This document shows, piece by piece, positions 9,698 through 18,362 of a stretch of 64,000 nucleotides of DNA (its first letter is position 1; every line of letters starts with the position of its first letter). Below the pieces are notes generated by a model. That model was not told where the DNA came from. It did no database searches and saw only the letters and a list, made by a program, of their open reading frames with translations. The translations under genes were made by a program, and so were the position numbers. This DNA comes from Mycolicibacterium sp. TY81 (GTDB lineage: Bacteria; Actinomycetota; Actinomycetes; Mycobacteriales; Mycobacteriaceae), in the NCBI RefSeq assembly GCF_018326285.1, contig NZ_AP023362.1, forward strand, positions 5,146,001-5,210,000, given 5' to 3'.

Positions 9698-11439
9698 CGA
9701 ACACCGAACAGCGCGCGTTGCGCGAAGTGGTGCTGAACCAGCTGACGACCGGCGAGAGCCGGGCGTACAAGATGTGGCTGCCGCCGCTGCTGGATCCGAT
9801 GCCGGTCAACGAGCTGGTGGAGCGCGACCAGCGGGCCCCGCTGCGCTTCGGTCTGGGCATCATGGACGAACCGCGTCGCCACAAGCAGGAAGTGTGGGGC
9901 ATCGACACGTCGGCGGCCGGTGGCAATATCGCGGTCGGCGGAGCGCCGCAGACCGGGAAGTCGACGTTCCTGCAGACACTGGTGCTGTCGGCGGCCGCGA
10001 CCCACTCCCCCAGACAGGTGCAGTTCTACTGCGTCGACCTCGGTGGTGGTGGCCTCATGTACCTCGAGGATCTGCCGCACGTCGGTGGCGTCGCCACCCG
10101 TTCCGAACCGGACCGAGTACAGCGTGTCGTCGCGGAAATGAAAGCCGTTCTGCGGCAACGTGAATTGACTTTCAAAGAGCTCCGTATCGGGTCGATTGCC
10201 AGTTACCGGCAGTTGCGTGAAGATCCGAATCACCCTGCGTCGCAGGATCCGTTCGGTGACGTCTACCTGATCATCGACGGCTGGCCGGCCTTCATCGGTG
10301 AGTTCCCGGACCTGGAGCCCGTGGTCCAGGACCTTGCCGGTCAGGGCCTGGCGTTCGGAGTGCACGTCATCATCTCGACGCCGCGCTGGACGGAACTGAA
10401 ATCCCGTGTCCGTGACTACCTGGGCACGAAGGTCGAATTCCGCCTCGGTGACGTCAACGAGACGCAGATCGACCGCATCACCCGCGAGATTCCGGCGAAC
10501 CGCCCCGGCCGGGCGGTGTCGATGGAGAAGCACCACCTGATGATCGGCGTGCCCCGGATGGACGGGGTGCACAGCGCAGCCGACCTCGTGCCGGCCATCA
10601 CCGCTGCCGTCGACCACATCGCGTCGCTGCACACCGACATGGCACCGCGCGTGCGCGTGCTGCCCGAGCGCATCTACCTGCACGAACTCGACCCGAATCC
10701 GCCCGGACCGGAGAACGACTACCGCACCCGGTGGACGGTGCCGGTGGGCGTGCGCGAATCCGACCTCTCGGTGGCGTACAACCACATGTACAACACGCCG
10801 CACCAGCTCATCTTCGGTGCGCCGAAGTCGGGCAAGACCACCATTGCGCACGCAGTGGCGGAGGCGATCTGCAAGCGCAACAGCCCCGATCAGGTGCGGT
10901 TCATGCTCGCCGACTTCCGGTCTGGCCTGCTCGACGCGGTGCCCGAGACACACCTGCTCGCGGCTGGTGCCATCAACCGCAACATCGCTGCACTGGAAGA
11001 GTCCATCAAGGCGCTGGCGGTGAACCTGAAGAAGCGGCTGCCGCCACCGGACCTGACGACGTCCCAGCTTCGCTCACGGTCGTGGTGGAGCGGTCCGGAC
11101 GTGGTGCTGCTGGTCGATGACTGGCACATGATCGTCGCCGCCAGCGGTATGGGGTCGCCGATGGCGCCATTGGCGCCGCTATTGCCCGCCGCTGCCGATA
11201 TCGGTCTGCACATCATCGTGACATGTCAGATGAGTCAGGCGCACCGGTCCACGATGGACAAGTTCGTCGGTACCGCTTATGGCGCCGGAACGCCGACGAT
11301 GTTCCTGTCGGGCGAGAAAGCGGAGTTCCCGTCGAGCGAGTTCAAACTCCGTCGTAGGCCCCCTGGCCAGGCGCTTCTGGTGTCACCGGACGGTAAGGAG
11401 GTCATCCAGGCGGCCTATGTTGATCCTCCGGCGGAATAA
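9694..11439 (+). CDS. eccCb1: EccCb1, FtsK/SpoIIIE-type motor, soluble half
   Basis: The 581-residue protein (591 in M. tuberculosis) contains two FtsK-like ATPase domains, with Walker A motifs GAPQTGKS (83-90) and GAPKSGKT (375-382) and a second-domain Walker B-like VVLLVDDWH. In M. tuberculosis the last domain of EccCb1 binds the C-terminal tail of EsxB (CFP-10), which recruits and activates the motor. The ATG at 9694 overlaps the eccCa1 stop by 4 nt. It ends the first operon block; 172 nt follow before PE35. Confidence 0.97.
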   Translation: MTNTEQRALREVVLNQLTTGESRAYKMWLPPLLDPMPVNELVERDQRAPLRFGLGIMDEPRRHKQEVWGIDTSAAGGNIAVGGAPQTGKSTFLQTLVLSAAATHSPRQVQFYCVDLGGGGLMYLEDLPHVGGVATRSEPDRVQRVVAEMKAVLRQRELTFKELRIGSIASYRQLREDPNHPASQDPFGDVYLIIDGWPAFIGEFPDLEPVVQDLAGQGLAFGVHVIISTPRWTELKSRVRDYLGTKVEFRLGDVNETQIDRITREIPANRPGRAVSMEKHHLMIGVPRMDGVHSAADLVPAITAAVDHIASLHTDMAPRVRVLPERIYLHELDPNPPGPENDYRTRWTVPVGVRESDLSVAYNHMYNTPHQLIFGAPKSGKTTIAHAVAEAICKRNSPDQVRFMLADFRSGLLDAVPETHLLAAGAINRNIAALEESIKALAVNLKKRLPPPDLTTSQLRSRSWWSGPDVVLLVDDWHMIVAASGMGSPMAPLAPLLPAAADIGLHIIVTCQMSQAHRSTMDKFVGTAYGAGTPTMFLSGEKAEFPSSEFKLRRRPPGQALLVSPDGKEVIQAAYVDPPAE

Positions 11440-11611
11440 GTGTAGGTGACCCCCCAAAACCCTCGGTAGTATCAGTTTCAGACGTTCAGCAACGCTAAAC
11501 GCCCGCTGATCGGCCTAGGGGGAACGGGGGTTCCGTGGGGGATCTTCAATTCTTATCTGTGCCGTTCGCACAATTCCATACCGCGATCTTGAATTGGTAA
11601 GGAGAAAAGAA
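11440..11611 (+). promoter_or_regulatory. Leader and candidate promoter of the PE35-PPE68-esxB-esxA group
   Basis: This 172-nt gap separates the coupled ecc genes from the highly expressed substrate genes and is AT-richer than its surroundings. A -10-like TAGTAT lies at 11467-11472 but I see no convincing -35. The PE35 start has a strong AAGGAG at 11599-11604. A separate substrate promoter is established for M. tuberculosis PE35; its exact position here is a guess. Confidence 0.35.
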
Positions 11612-11908
11612 ATGCAGCCTTTGCAACATGAAGAGGGCGCGATCGGCGTCGGCACGCAGGTTGTCGCCAACGGAGCGCGTGGCGTTGCGACCGGCACCGC
11701 CACCATGACGGAGGCCAGCACCCTGGTCCCGGCCGGTGCAGACGAAGTGTCGCTGCAGGCCGCCATGGCATTCGCCGTCGAAGGCGTCGAGGTCATGGGC
11801 ATCAACGCCTTCGCCCAGGAAGAGCTGGCGCGTGCCGGCGCGGCGTACGTCGAGGCGGGCGCCATGTATGAGGCCACCGACGTGGCTACGTCAGCGACCC
11901 TGATCTAG
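11612..11908 (+). CDS. PE35: PE35, ESX-1 PE-family substrate
   Basis: The 98-residue protein consists only of the helical PE domain (LVPAGADEVS is the family hallmark) and ends in a type VII secretion signal, YEATD (YxxxD). PE35 pairs with PPE68 and the dimer is recognised by EspG1 and exported by ESX-1. The ATG at 11612 follows AAGGAG by 7 nt; a start 18 nt upstream is possible but has no comparable binding site. M. tuberculosis PE35 is 99 residues. The PPE partner begins 45 nt downstream. Confidence 0.93.
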   Translation: MQPLQHEEGAIGVGTQVVANGARGVATGTATMTEASTLVPAGADEVSLQAAMAFAVEGVEVMGINAFAQEELARAGAAYVEAGAMYEATDVATSATLI

Positions 11909-11953
11909 CCACCGCGTACGACGAGCCCACAAAGAGCCTGAGGACAGCACATC

Positions 11954-13282
11954 ATGGGGCTTCCCGCCATGCCGGCGATGTTCTACGGAGCATTCCCGCC
12001 GGAGATGAACACCGGCCGACTCATGGCCGGTGCAGGCCCTGCGCCGATGCTGCAAGCAGCTGCAGGGTGGGAAGCGTTGGCCGTTGCGCTGGAGACGCAG
12101 GCGGTGGAGCTTGCCGCCAGCTTGGCGGAGCTGAGCGCGAACTGGTCCGGCATGGGCAGTGAACGGGCCGTCACGGCAACCACGCCGATGGTGACGTGGC
12201 TACACACCACTGCTGTGCAGGCACAGAAGCGCGCGATGCAGGCATTGGCACAGGCGGAGTCATACAGCTTGGCCTTGGCCACCACTCCGCAGCTGCCGGA
12301 AATCGAGATGAACCACGTCACGCACGGTGTACTCGAGGCCACGAATTTCCTGGGTATCAATACGGTGCCCATCGGCTTCAACGAGGCGGACTACGCGCGC
12401 ATGTGGGCGTTGGCGGGCTCGGTGATGGAGACGTATCAGGCCGAGACCACCATGAACACGTTGTTCGAACCCATTCTGCCGCCAAAGCCCATCGTGATAC
12501 CTGGAGTCGGCGAGGCGACGGAAGCGGCGATTGTCGCGCGAACCGCGATGGGGGTATCCGAGGCAGTGGCGCGCAATTTGGTCATTTCGCAGGTGGCCAG
12601 CCAGGCGGCAATCGAAGACGCGGCGCTGATGGTCGGAAATGCTGCGGCGCAGGCGAATTTCGCGGGACAGCGGGCCCAGGGCCAGGCGTCCAAGGCCGAA
12701 TCGGCCGCGCAGCGTGCCAGCGAGCAACAGGACAAAGGCCAGCAGGGCGCGCAAATGATGATGCAGGTGGTCTCGCAGGTCGGTTCGCAGGCCGCGCAGC
12801 TGCCGCAGCAGCTCGGCCAGCTCATCACGCAGCCGGTTCAGCAGTTGAGCCAGCCGATGCAACAGATGACGCAGATTTTCAGTCAGCTGGGAAGCAGCTT
12901 CGGACAGAACAACGGGCCGCAGATCGGCCTCATGGGCGCCAGCCCCTTCTCCAATCACCCGCTGGCGGGTGGTTCGGGCGCGACATCGGGTGCGGGCTTG
13001 GTTCGCGCCGCGTCACTGCCGGGCATGGGCGGTTCGGCCCCGCGGACGCCGCTGATGGCCTCGCTGGTCGGTGGCGTCGATAACGCCTCGACCGCTTCGT
13101 TGGAGGCCGGCGCGGCAGCGGGTTCTTCCGGCGCCGGAAAGGCGCCGGTGAGCAGTGCCGGCGGTGCCGGGGCCGGAATGGGTCCCGCCGGCAAAGCAGA
13201 GAAAGGCGGGGGGACGAGGGAGGCCCTCAAGGCACCCGGGGTTCTGGTACAGGACCTCGACGACGATGACGACGACTGGTGA
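11954..13282 (+). CDS. PPE68: PPE68, ESX-1 PPE-family protein
   Basis: The 442-residue protein begins with a PPE domain of about 180 residues (FYGAFPPEMNT, then the WSGMGS WxG turn, then LGINTVPIGFNEADY), followed by a Gln-rich middle and a Gly/Ala/Ser-rich C-terminal part ending in an acidic tail (DDDDDDW). M. tuberculosis PPE68 is 368 residues, so the C-terminal part is longer here. PPE68 is an ESX-1 substrate or surface-associated component, binds PE35 and EspG1, and has been reported to interact with EsxA/EsxB. It sits in the usual place between PE35 and esxB. Confidence 0.94.
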   Translation: MGLPAMPAMFYGAFPPEMNTGRLMAGAGPAPMLQAAAGWEALAVALETQAVELAASLAELSANWSGMGSERAVTATTPMVTWLHTTAVQAQKRAMQALAQAESYSLALATTPQLPEIEMNHVTHGVLEATNFLGINTVPIGFNEADYARMWALAGSVMETYQAETTMNTLFEPILPPKPIVIPGVGEATEAAIVARTAMGVSEAVARNLVISQVASQAAIEDAALMVGNAAAQANFAGQRAQGQASKAESAAQRASEQQDKGQQGAQMMMQVVSQVGSQAAQLPQQLGQLITQPVQQLSQPMQQMTQIFSQLGSSFGQNNGPQIGLMGASPFSNHPLAGGSGATSGAGLVRAASLPGMGGSAPRTPLMASLVGGVDNASTASLEAGAAAGSSGAGKAPVSSAGGAGAGMGPAGKAEKGGGTREALKAPGVLVQDLDDDDDDW

Positions 13283-13379
13283 GTCGTCGCTTAACACACA
13301 GGCTTTCCGGCCCAGGGGGGTCGGCAAGGACTCGCCATTCCCGTGGTGAGGACACAGGAAACAGAAAAGGTGATCCAGC

Positions 13380-13685
13380 ATGACGAGCATGAATACAGAT
13401 GCCGAAGTCCTCGCCTCAGAGGCAGCGAACTTCGATCGCATCGCGGGCGAGCTGACCGGCGTCAAGACCCACGTCGACGCGGTGGCAGGCCAGCTCGCGA
13501 CGCACATGAAGACACCCGAGGCGGGCATGGCGGCCCAGGCTGCATTGACTCGCTTCGACGAGGCCATGACGCAGCAGCTGAAGGAACTGGCTGACATCTC
13601 TACCAACATCCAGACTGCCGGCGTGCAGTACACCGCGGCCGATGCCGACGCCGGGTCGTCGCTGTCGAGCCAGATGCAGATCTAG
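13380..13685 (+). CDS. esxB: EsxB (CFP-10-like) secreted WXG100-family protein
   Basis: The 101-residue protein matches EsxB along its length: MNTDAEVLASEAANFDRI in helix 1, AAQAALTRF in helix 2, and ISTNIQTAGVQY followed by the secretion motif YTAAD (84-88) and a flexible tail SSQMQI that should contact EccCb1. The WxG turn is missing: the loop reads THMKTPEAG (41-49) instead of the QWRG of M. tuberculosis. EsxB forms a heterodimer with EsxA and carries the export signal. The binding site AAAGGTGAT precedes ATG 13380. esxA follows 45 nt later. Confidence 0.95.
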   Translation: MTSMNTDAEVLASEAANFDRIAGELTGVKTHVDAVAGQLATHMKTPEAGMAAQAALTRFDEAMTQQLKELADISTNIQTAGVQYTAADADAGSSLSSQMQI

Positions 13686-13730
13686 CCAGACCAACCACTA
13701 CGTACAACGACTCAGAAGCGGAGAAGACAA

Positions 13731-14015
13731 ATGGCACAGGACTGGAATTTCGCCGGCATCGAGGGCAGCGCTGGCGACTTGGCCGGCGCCGTGAGCACGA
13801 CACAGGGCTTGCTGGACGAGGGCAAGGCCTCGTTGGCGAAGCTGGCTTCCGTGTGGGGCGGCTCGGGTTCGGAGGCCTACCAGGCCGTCCAGCAGCGGTG
13901 GGACAACACCGCGATGGAGCTCAACAACGCGCTGCAGAGCCTCGGGCATGCCGTCAGCGAGGCCGGTGGCCAGATGCAGTCGACCGAGCACGGCGTCACC
14001 GGAATGTTCGGCTAG
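13731..14015 (+). CDS. esxA: EsxA (ESAT-6-like) secreted WXG100 protein
   Basis: The 94-residue protein is clearly Esx[11 protein letters not shown] at the N-terminus, LLDEGKASL, the WxG turn [11 protein letters not shown] (W42), ELNNALQSL and the C-terminus VTGMFG. It pairs with EsxB and is exported through ESX-1; in pathogens it is linked to phagosome damage, and in rapid growers ESX-1 affects DNA transfer between cells. Translation starts at ATG 13731 shortly after AGCGGAGAAG. A strong hairpin (14039-14078) lies directly downstream. Confidence 0.97.
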   Translation: MAQDWNFAGIEGSAGDLAGAVSTTQGLLDEGKASLAKLASVWGGSGSEAYQAVQQRWDNTAMELNNALQSLGHAVSEAGGQMQSTEHGVTGMFG

Positions 14016-14038
14016 GCGATCCACGCGACGCAACACAG

Positions 14039-14078
14039 GAGGTGGGCAGGTCGGCGTAGGGTCGACTCTGCCCACCTC
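14039..14078 (+). terminator. Hairpin between esxA and espI (candidate partial terminator)
   Basis: GAGGTGGGCAG (14039-14049) pairs perfectly with CTGCCCACCTC (14068-14078) across an 18-nt loop. No U-tract follows, which is common for mycobacterial hairpins. It lies just after esxA and before espI, so it could stabilise the abundant esxB-esxA message and reduce read-through. Confidence 0.55.
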
Positions 14079-14121
14079 ATGTGCGTTCCCGGTGTAATCC
14101 ACACACAATCGAGAGGTACTC

Positions 14122-15516
14122 ATGTCCGCCGACTATGACCGGCTTTTCAACAACTCGCCGGGCCAGGCCGACAACGAGGAAGCCACGCGAACCGTCGACC
14201 ATGCGACCCTTGCTGCCGCCGCGCAGATGTCTGCCTCCGCGGCCGCTGCCTCGGCTGCAGGGGCCGAATCGCCGTCGGGCCCGCCCGTTGCCGGCCAGCC
14301 ACAGCAGCCGCCGGGCATGGTCCCGCCGCCGCGGCCGTCTGAAGTGACGACTCAAATGCCGCCTACGCCACCGCAATTCATGCAGAACGGCCTGATGCGC
14401 TCGCCGCAGGGCGCGCCGATGGCCGGCGCGCAGTACGAGCAGCCGCAGCACGCCCCGATGATGATGCCGCCCCCACCGCGGCACATGCAGCCGCCGCCAC
14501 AGCACTACGCCATGGATCCCCAGGCCGACATGCAGTGGACCGAGCAGCACATGCCGGACCAGACGTCGGCCGCCACCATCGGCGACCACCGCGCCATCGA
14601 CGCGCTGTCTCACGTCGGCGTGCGGGCCGGGGTGAAGATGCCGTCGCAGCGTGGTTGGCGCCACGTGCTGTACCTGCTCACGCGGATCAACCTGGGCCTG
14701 TCGCCCGACGAACTGTACGAGTTGGACCTCTACACCCGGATCCGACGTAATGCCCGCGACTCGTACCAGATCGGTGTGCTCGGGCTGAAGGGCGGCGTCG
14801 GCAAGACGGCTGTCACGGTCACTCTGGGATCTGTCATGGCGAAAGTCCGCGGTGACCGAATCCTGGCTGTCGACGCCGATCCGGACGGTGGCAACCTGGC
14901 CGACCGGGCCGGCCGGCAGTCGGCCGCGACCATCTCGGATCTGTTGTCCGACAAGGAACTTGCGCGCTACAACGACATCCGCGCGTACACCAGCATGAAT
15001 GCCTCCAACCTCGAGGTGCTGTCGTCGGCCGAGTACAGCGTCGCGCGCCGCGACTTCAACGAAGAGGACTGGTCGGCCGCGGTCAAGATCGTCTCGCAGT
15101 ACTACAACCTGGTGCTCGCCGACTGCGGCGCGGGTTTGTTCCACCAGGCATCGCGAGCCGTGTTGTCGACCGTGTCCGGTCTGGTGATCGTCGCTAGCGC
15201 CTCGATCGACGGTGCCCGCCAGGCAGCGGTGACCATGGACTGGTTGCGCCAGAACGGATATCAGGATCTGCTGGGCCGGGCGTGTGTGGTCATCAACCAC
15301 GTGACACCGGGCAAGACCAACATCGACGTCGACGACCTGGTGCAGCAGTTCGAGCGGCACGTGCCGGCCGGCCGCGTCGTCGTACTGCCGTGGGACAAGC
15401 ACATCGCCGCCGGTTCCGACATCCAGTTCGACCTGTTGGGCAAGACCTACCAGCGGCGCATCACCGAACTCGCCGCGGCGCTGTCCGACGACTTCGACAG
15501 GCTCGAGCGCCGGTGA
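14122..15516 (+). CDS. espI: EspI, ESX-1 regulatory ParA-like ATPase
   Basis: The 464-residue protein has a proline/alanine-rich, probably disordered N-terminal region (about 1-170), the linker INLGLSPDE and a ParA/MinD-like ATPase domain with P-loop KGGVGKT (223-229) and ILAVDADPDGG. M. tuberculosis EspI is longer (666 residues), mostly because its low-complexity N-terminus is longer. EspI has been linked to shutting down ESX-1 when ATP is low, with the P-loop required. The ATG at 14122 follows GAGAGG. The stop overlaps the eccD1 GTG by 4 nt. Confidence 0.93.
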   Translation: MSADYDRLFNNSPGQADNEEATRTVDHATLAAAAQMSASAAAASAAGAESPSGPPVAGQPQQPPGMVPPPRPSEVTTQMPPTPPQFMQNGLMRSPQGAPMAGAQYEQPQHAPMMMPPPPRHMQPPPQHYAMDPQADMQWTEQHMPDQTSAATIGDHRAIDALSHVGVRAGVKMPSQRGWRHVLYLLTRINLGLSPDELYELDLYTRIRRNARDSYQIGVLGLKGGVGKTAVTVTLGSVMAKVRGDRILAVDADPDGGNLADRAGRQSAATISDLLSDKELARYNDIRAYTSMNASNLEVLSSAEYSVARRDFNEEDWSAAVKIVSQYYNLVLADCGAGLFHQASRAVLSTVSGLVIVASASIDGARQAAVTMDWLRQNGYQDLLGRACVVINHVTPGKTNIDVDDLVQQFERHVPAGRVVVLPWDKHIAAGSDIQFDLLGKTYQRRITELAAALSDDFDRLERR

Positions 15517-17057
15517 CCGCATCGGCCGGCCCCGCAACCGCCGCGCCCACCGCGGCAGCTGACAATCCGACAAGGCAGTCGACCACCCGGGTCACCATCC
15601 TGACGGGTCGACGCATGACCGATCTGGTCCTGCCGGCGTCGACGCCGATCGAGACCTACATCGACGAGACGGTCAACGTCCTCGCCGATCTGCTCGACGA
15701 CACCCCGGCCGATGTGTTGGCCGGGTTCGACTTCAAGGCCCAGGGCGTCTGGGCGTTCGCGCGCCCGGGGTCGCCGCCGTTGAAGTCCACCGAGTCGCTC
15801 GACGACGCCGGGGTCGTCGACGGTGCCCTGCTGACCTTGGTGTCGGTGAGTCGGACCGAACGCTACCGGCCGCTGGTCGAGGACGTCATCGACGCCATGG
15901 CGGTGCTCGAAGAGTCCCCAGAGTTCGACGGCGCCGCGCTGAAACGGCTTGTCGGACTGGCCATCCCAGTCGCGACGCTCGCAGTTGCTGGTGCGTCGTT
16001 GTGGTCGTGGTCGCAGTCCGGCCACGGTTGGTGGTGGCCGGTCGCGCTCGGCCTGCTGGGCGCGCTGGTGTTGGGCGGCAGCTTCGTTGCCAAGAGCCGC
16101 TACGACAACGTCGATCTGTCCGAGAGTCTTCTCGTGGCCTCGTTGCCGCTGTTGGGTGGCGCGGCCGCATTGGCGGTTCCGCTCCCTCGGGGCATCAACG
16201 ACATGGGTGCGCCGCAGCTCGCCGGGGCGGCGGCGGTGATTCTGATCGTCGTGCTGGCGACCCGCGGCGGGCCGCGCAAACGTGCTGCGGTGGCAGCTTT
16301 CCTGGCGGTCATCGCGGCCGCGGTGACCGGCGCCGCCATCGCTTACGGATATGGCGGAGCTTCGTGGGTTCCCGCCGGTGCCATCGCCCTCGGACTGATC
16401 GTCGTGACCAACGCGGCGAAGCTCACGGTCGCGGTGGCGCGGATCGCGCTGCCGCCGATCCCGGCCCCGGGTGAGGTGATCGCGAACGAGGAACTGCTGG
16501 ATCCGGTTGCCGCGCACAGCAATGTCATCGACGAAGAGTCGGCGACATGGCGCGCGATCATCGATTCGGTGCCTGATTCCGCGGCCCGCCTGACAGAACG
16601 CAGCACGCTGGCACGACAGCTGTTGATCGGCTTCCTGAGCGCCGGTGTCACGGTGCTGACCTACGGTGCCATCGCGATCGTGGTGCAGGGACACTTCTTC
16701 GTGCACTCGCTGATCGTCGCGGGACTGGTGACGGTCGTCTGCGGCTTCCGGTCGCGGCTCTACGCAGAACGGTGGTGCGGCTGGGCACTGTTGGCGGCGA
16801 CGGTGGCCATCCCGACCGGGGTGATGATCAAGTTGGTCTCGTGGGATGCCGACAGCGCCTGGCTGGTGATAGTGCTGTACGTCGCCCTTGCGCTGGTGGC
16901 GCTGATCACCGTCGGTGCGACGGACGGCGTCGGCCGCGTCTCGCCGGTGACGAAGAGGATCTTGGAGCTGACCGATGGAGCGGCGATTGCCGCGGTGATT
17001 CCGTTGCTGCTGTGGATCGCCGGGGTCTACGACAACATCCGGAACATCCGGTTCTGA
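15513..17057 (+). CDS. eccD1: EccD1, ESX-1 membrane channel subunit
   Basis: The 514-residue protein (511 in M. tuberculosis) has an N-terminal ubiquitin-like cytosolic domain (TTRVTILTGRRMTDLVLPAS to about residue 120) followed by about eleven membrane helices between residue 150 and the end. Two EccD copies per protomer form a membrane vestibule around EccC and EccE in the ESX core complex. The GTG at 15513 overlaps the espI stop (GTGA). It is the last canonical ESX-1 gene on the plus strand; a 100-nt gap separates it from the accessory island. Confidence 0.96.
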   Translation: MTASAGPATAAPTAAADNPTRQSTTRVTILTGRRMTDLVLPASTPIETYIDETVNVLADLLDDTPADVLAGFDFKAQGVWAFARPGSPPLKSTESLDDAGVVDGALLTLVSVSRTERYRPLVEDVIDAMAVLEESPEFDGAALKRLVGLAIPVATLAVAGASLWSWSQSGHGWWWPVALGLLGALVLGGSFVAKSRYDNVDLSESLLVASLPLLGGAAALAVPLPRGINDMGAPQLAGAAAVILIVVLATRGGPRKRAAVAAFLAVIAAAVTGAAIAYGYGGASWVPAGAIALGLIVVTNAAKLTVAVARIALPPIPAPGEVIANEELLDPVAAHSNVIDEESATWRAIIDSVPDSAARLTERSTLARQLLIGFLSAGVTVLTYGAIAIVVQGHFFVHSLIVAGLVTVVCGFRSRLYAERWCGWALLAATVAIPTGVMIKLVSWDADSAWLVIVLYVALALVALITVGATDGVGRVSPVTKRILELTDGAAIAAVIPLLLWIAGVYDNIRNIRF

Positions 17058-17157
17058 CGGGTCTTTCGGCCGCGCCCGGAGCGCGATACCGCTGCAGGAC
17101 CGACATGTTGGCGCCCGTACCGTGTCTTGAGTAGTCAATTTTTAGGGAGACCACGAT

Positions 17158-18261
17158 ATGTCCGAAAATCACGAGGCCGGCCCGGCGAGTGAGCAGCCGC
17201 CGACGGCCGGTGATCTCGAGGAGAAGACCCAGTTCGTCGATCGGTCGGCGTTCCAGTCGCCGAGCGCAGCCTTGCCGGGGACGGGCGACCAGACCCAGGT
17301 CGTTCCCTCGACCGCAGCCGCCCCCGAGACGGGTGACCAGACTCAGGTCGTTCCGCCGACCGTCGCGGCCCCGCAGTGGCAGCCGCCGCAGCCTCCCGCC
17401 GCGCCGAACCCTTACGGCCAGCAGGTGCCGCCCGCGGCCCCGCAGTGGCAGCCGCCGCAGCCGGGCTATCAGCCGCCGCAGTCGCAGTTCGGCCAGCCCG
17501 GAGCACCGGTGCCACCGCAGCCTGAGCAGCCGTGGAACCCCGCGGGTGCGCCCGTGCCGCCGCCGCCCCCGCCCGGGTTCGGCGCTCCGACCTACGGTGC
17601 CCCCGGGTTCGGCGCTCCGGGTTTCGGCGCTCCGATCCCGCCGGGATTTGGTCCGGGCGGCGCCCAGCCTGGTTTCGGCGCGCCCCAACCCGGTGGCTAC
17701 CCCGGCCCGGGTGCACCGCAGTTCGGCGGGCCGGCCGGTCCGCAGCAGACGCCGGTCGACATGGCCAAGTCGCTGCTCACCAAGGGTGATTCGTTCATCT
17801 TCCGGTTGATGACGCGCGGTGTCCGCGGCGAACTGATTCAGCAGCCGTGGTTCCAGAACATGCGGAACAACCCGCAGGGTTCCAACCAGTTCGTCTATCT
17901 CGGCTATGGCGGAGCGGTGCTGATCGGGCTGTTCCTCAGCCTGTTCGGTGGCATCGGTTCGCTCATCGCCAGTGTGGTCTGGCTCGGGTTGGCCTACTGC
18001 TTCCTGGCCCTCGGCACGAAGCTGGCAGCCCAGTTCGTGGCCTACGGGATTTGTGGTGTGGGTGCGGCCGCCAGCCTGCTGGGTCTGTTGATCGGCATCA
18101 TCGGCCTGGCGGGAGTGAGCAGCAGCCCCTACATCAGCGGTAGCCTCACGGCAATGTTGATACTGGCTGTGGTGATCAACGGTGTCATCGCAGTTGTGCT
18201 GGGCTACATCGGAATTCAGGTCCACAAGGGTATTCAGAAGATCGCTGCCGGTCAGTTCTGA
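17158..18261 (+). CDS. Proline-rich membrane protein with repeated TQ[VF]V motifs
   Basis: The family is not recognised. The 367-residue protein has a hydrophilic N-terminal half (1-200) rich in Pro, Gln and Gly with repeats such as PQWQPPQ and GFGAP, and a C-terminal half with about four membrane helices (from VYLGYGGAVLIGLFLSLFGG to the end). Near the N-terminus are EEKTQFVD and two copies of GDQTQVV, threonine motifs resembling phospho-acceptor sites read by FHA domains. It occupies the position of espJ, starts at ATG 17158 after AGGGAG, and ends at a strong terminator. It could be a phosphorylated partner of the FHA-ABC protein and kinase in this island (inference). Confidence 0.75.
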   Translation: MSENHEAGPASEQPPTAGDLEEKTQFVDRSAFQSPSAALPGTGDQTQVVPSTAAAPETGDQTQVVPPTVAAPQWQPPQPPAAPNPYGQQVPPAAPQWQPPQPGYQPPQSQFGQPGAPVPPQPEQPWNPAGAPVPPPPPPGFGAPTYGAPGFGAPGFGAPIPPGFGPGGAQPGFGAPQPGGYPGPGAPQFGGPAGPQQTPVDMAKSLLTKGDSFIFRLMTRGVRGELIQQPWFQNMRNNPQGSNQFVYLGYGGAVLIGLFLSLFGGIGSLIASVVWLGLAYCFLALGTKLAAQFVAYGICGVGAAASLLGLLIGIIGLAGVSSSPYISGSLTAMLILAVVINGVIAVVLGYIGIQVHKGIQKIAAGQF

Positions 18262-18274
18262 CAGCCCGACCGAT

Positions 18275-18308
18275 GAACGGTGCACCCTGACATCGGGGTG
18301 CACCGTTC
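18275..18308 (+). terminator. Strong hairpin terminator after the proline-rich membrane gene
   Basis: GAACGGTGCACCC (18275-18287) pairs perfectly over 13 bp with GGGTGCACCGTTC (18296-18308) around an 8-nt loop, 13 nt after the stop codon. No long T-tract. It separates the 17158 gene from the metallopeptidase gene at 18363. Confidence 0.75.
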
Positions 18309-18362
18309 GCTGTTCTGAAGCTGCCGGCAGGCCATAGTCTGAATCGAACGTCAGGGGGCACG

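Noticed and set aside
17380..17750. Repeated CAGTGGCAGCCGCCG-type and GGTTTCGGCGCTCC-type DNA repeats as a possible CRISPR or mobile element
   Set aside because: They are in-frame codon repeats encoding Pro/Gln and GFGAP in the membrane protein; spacing is irregular and there are no spacers.
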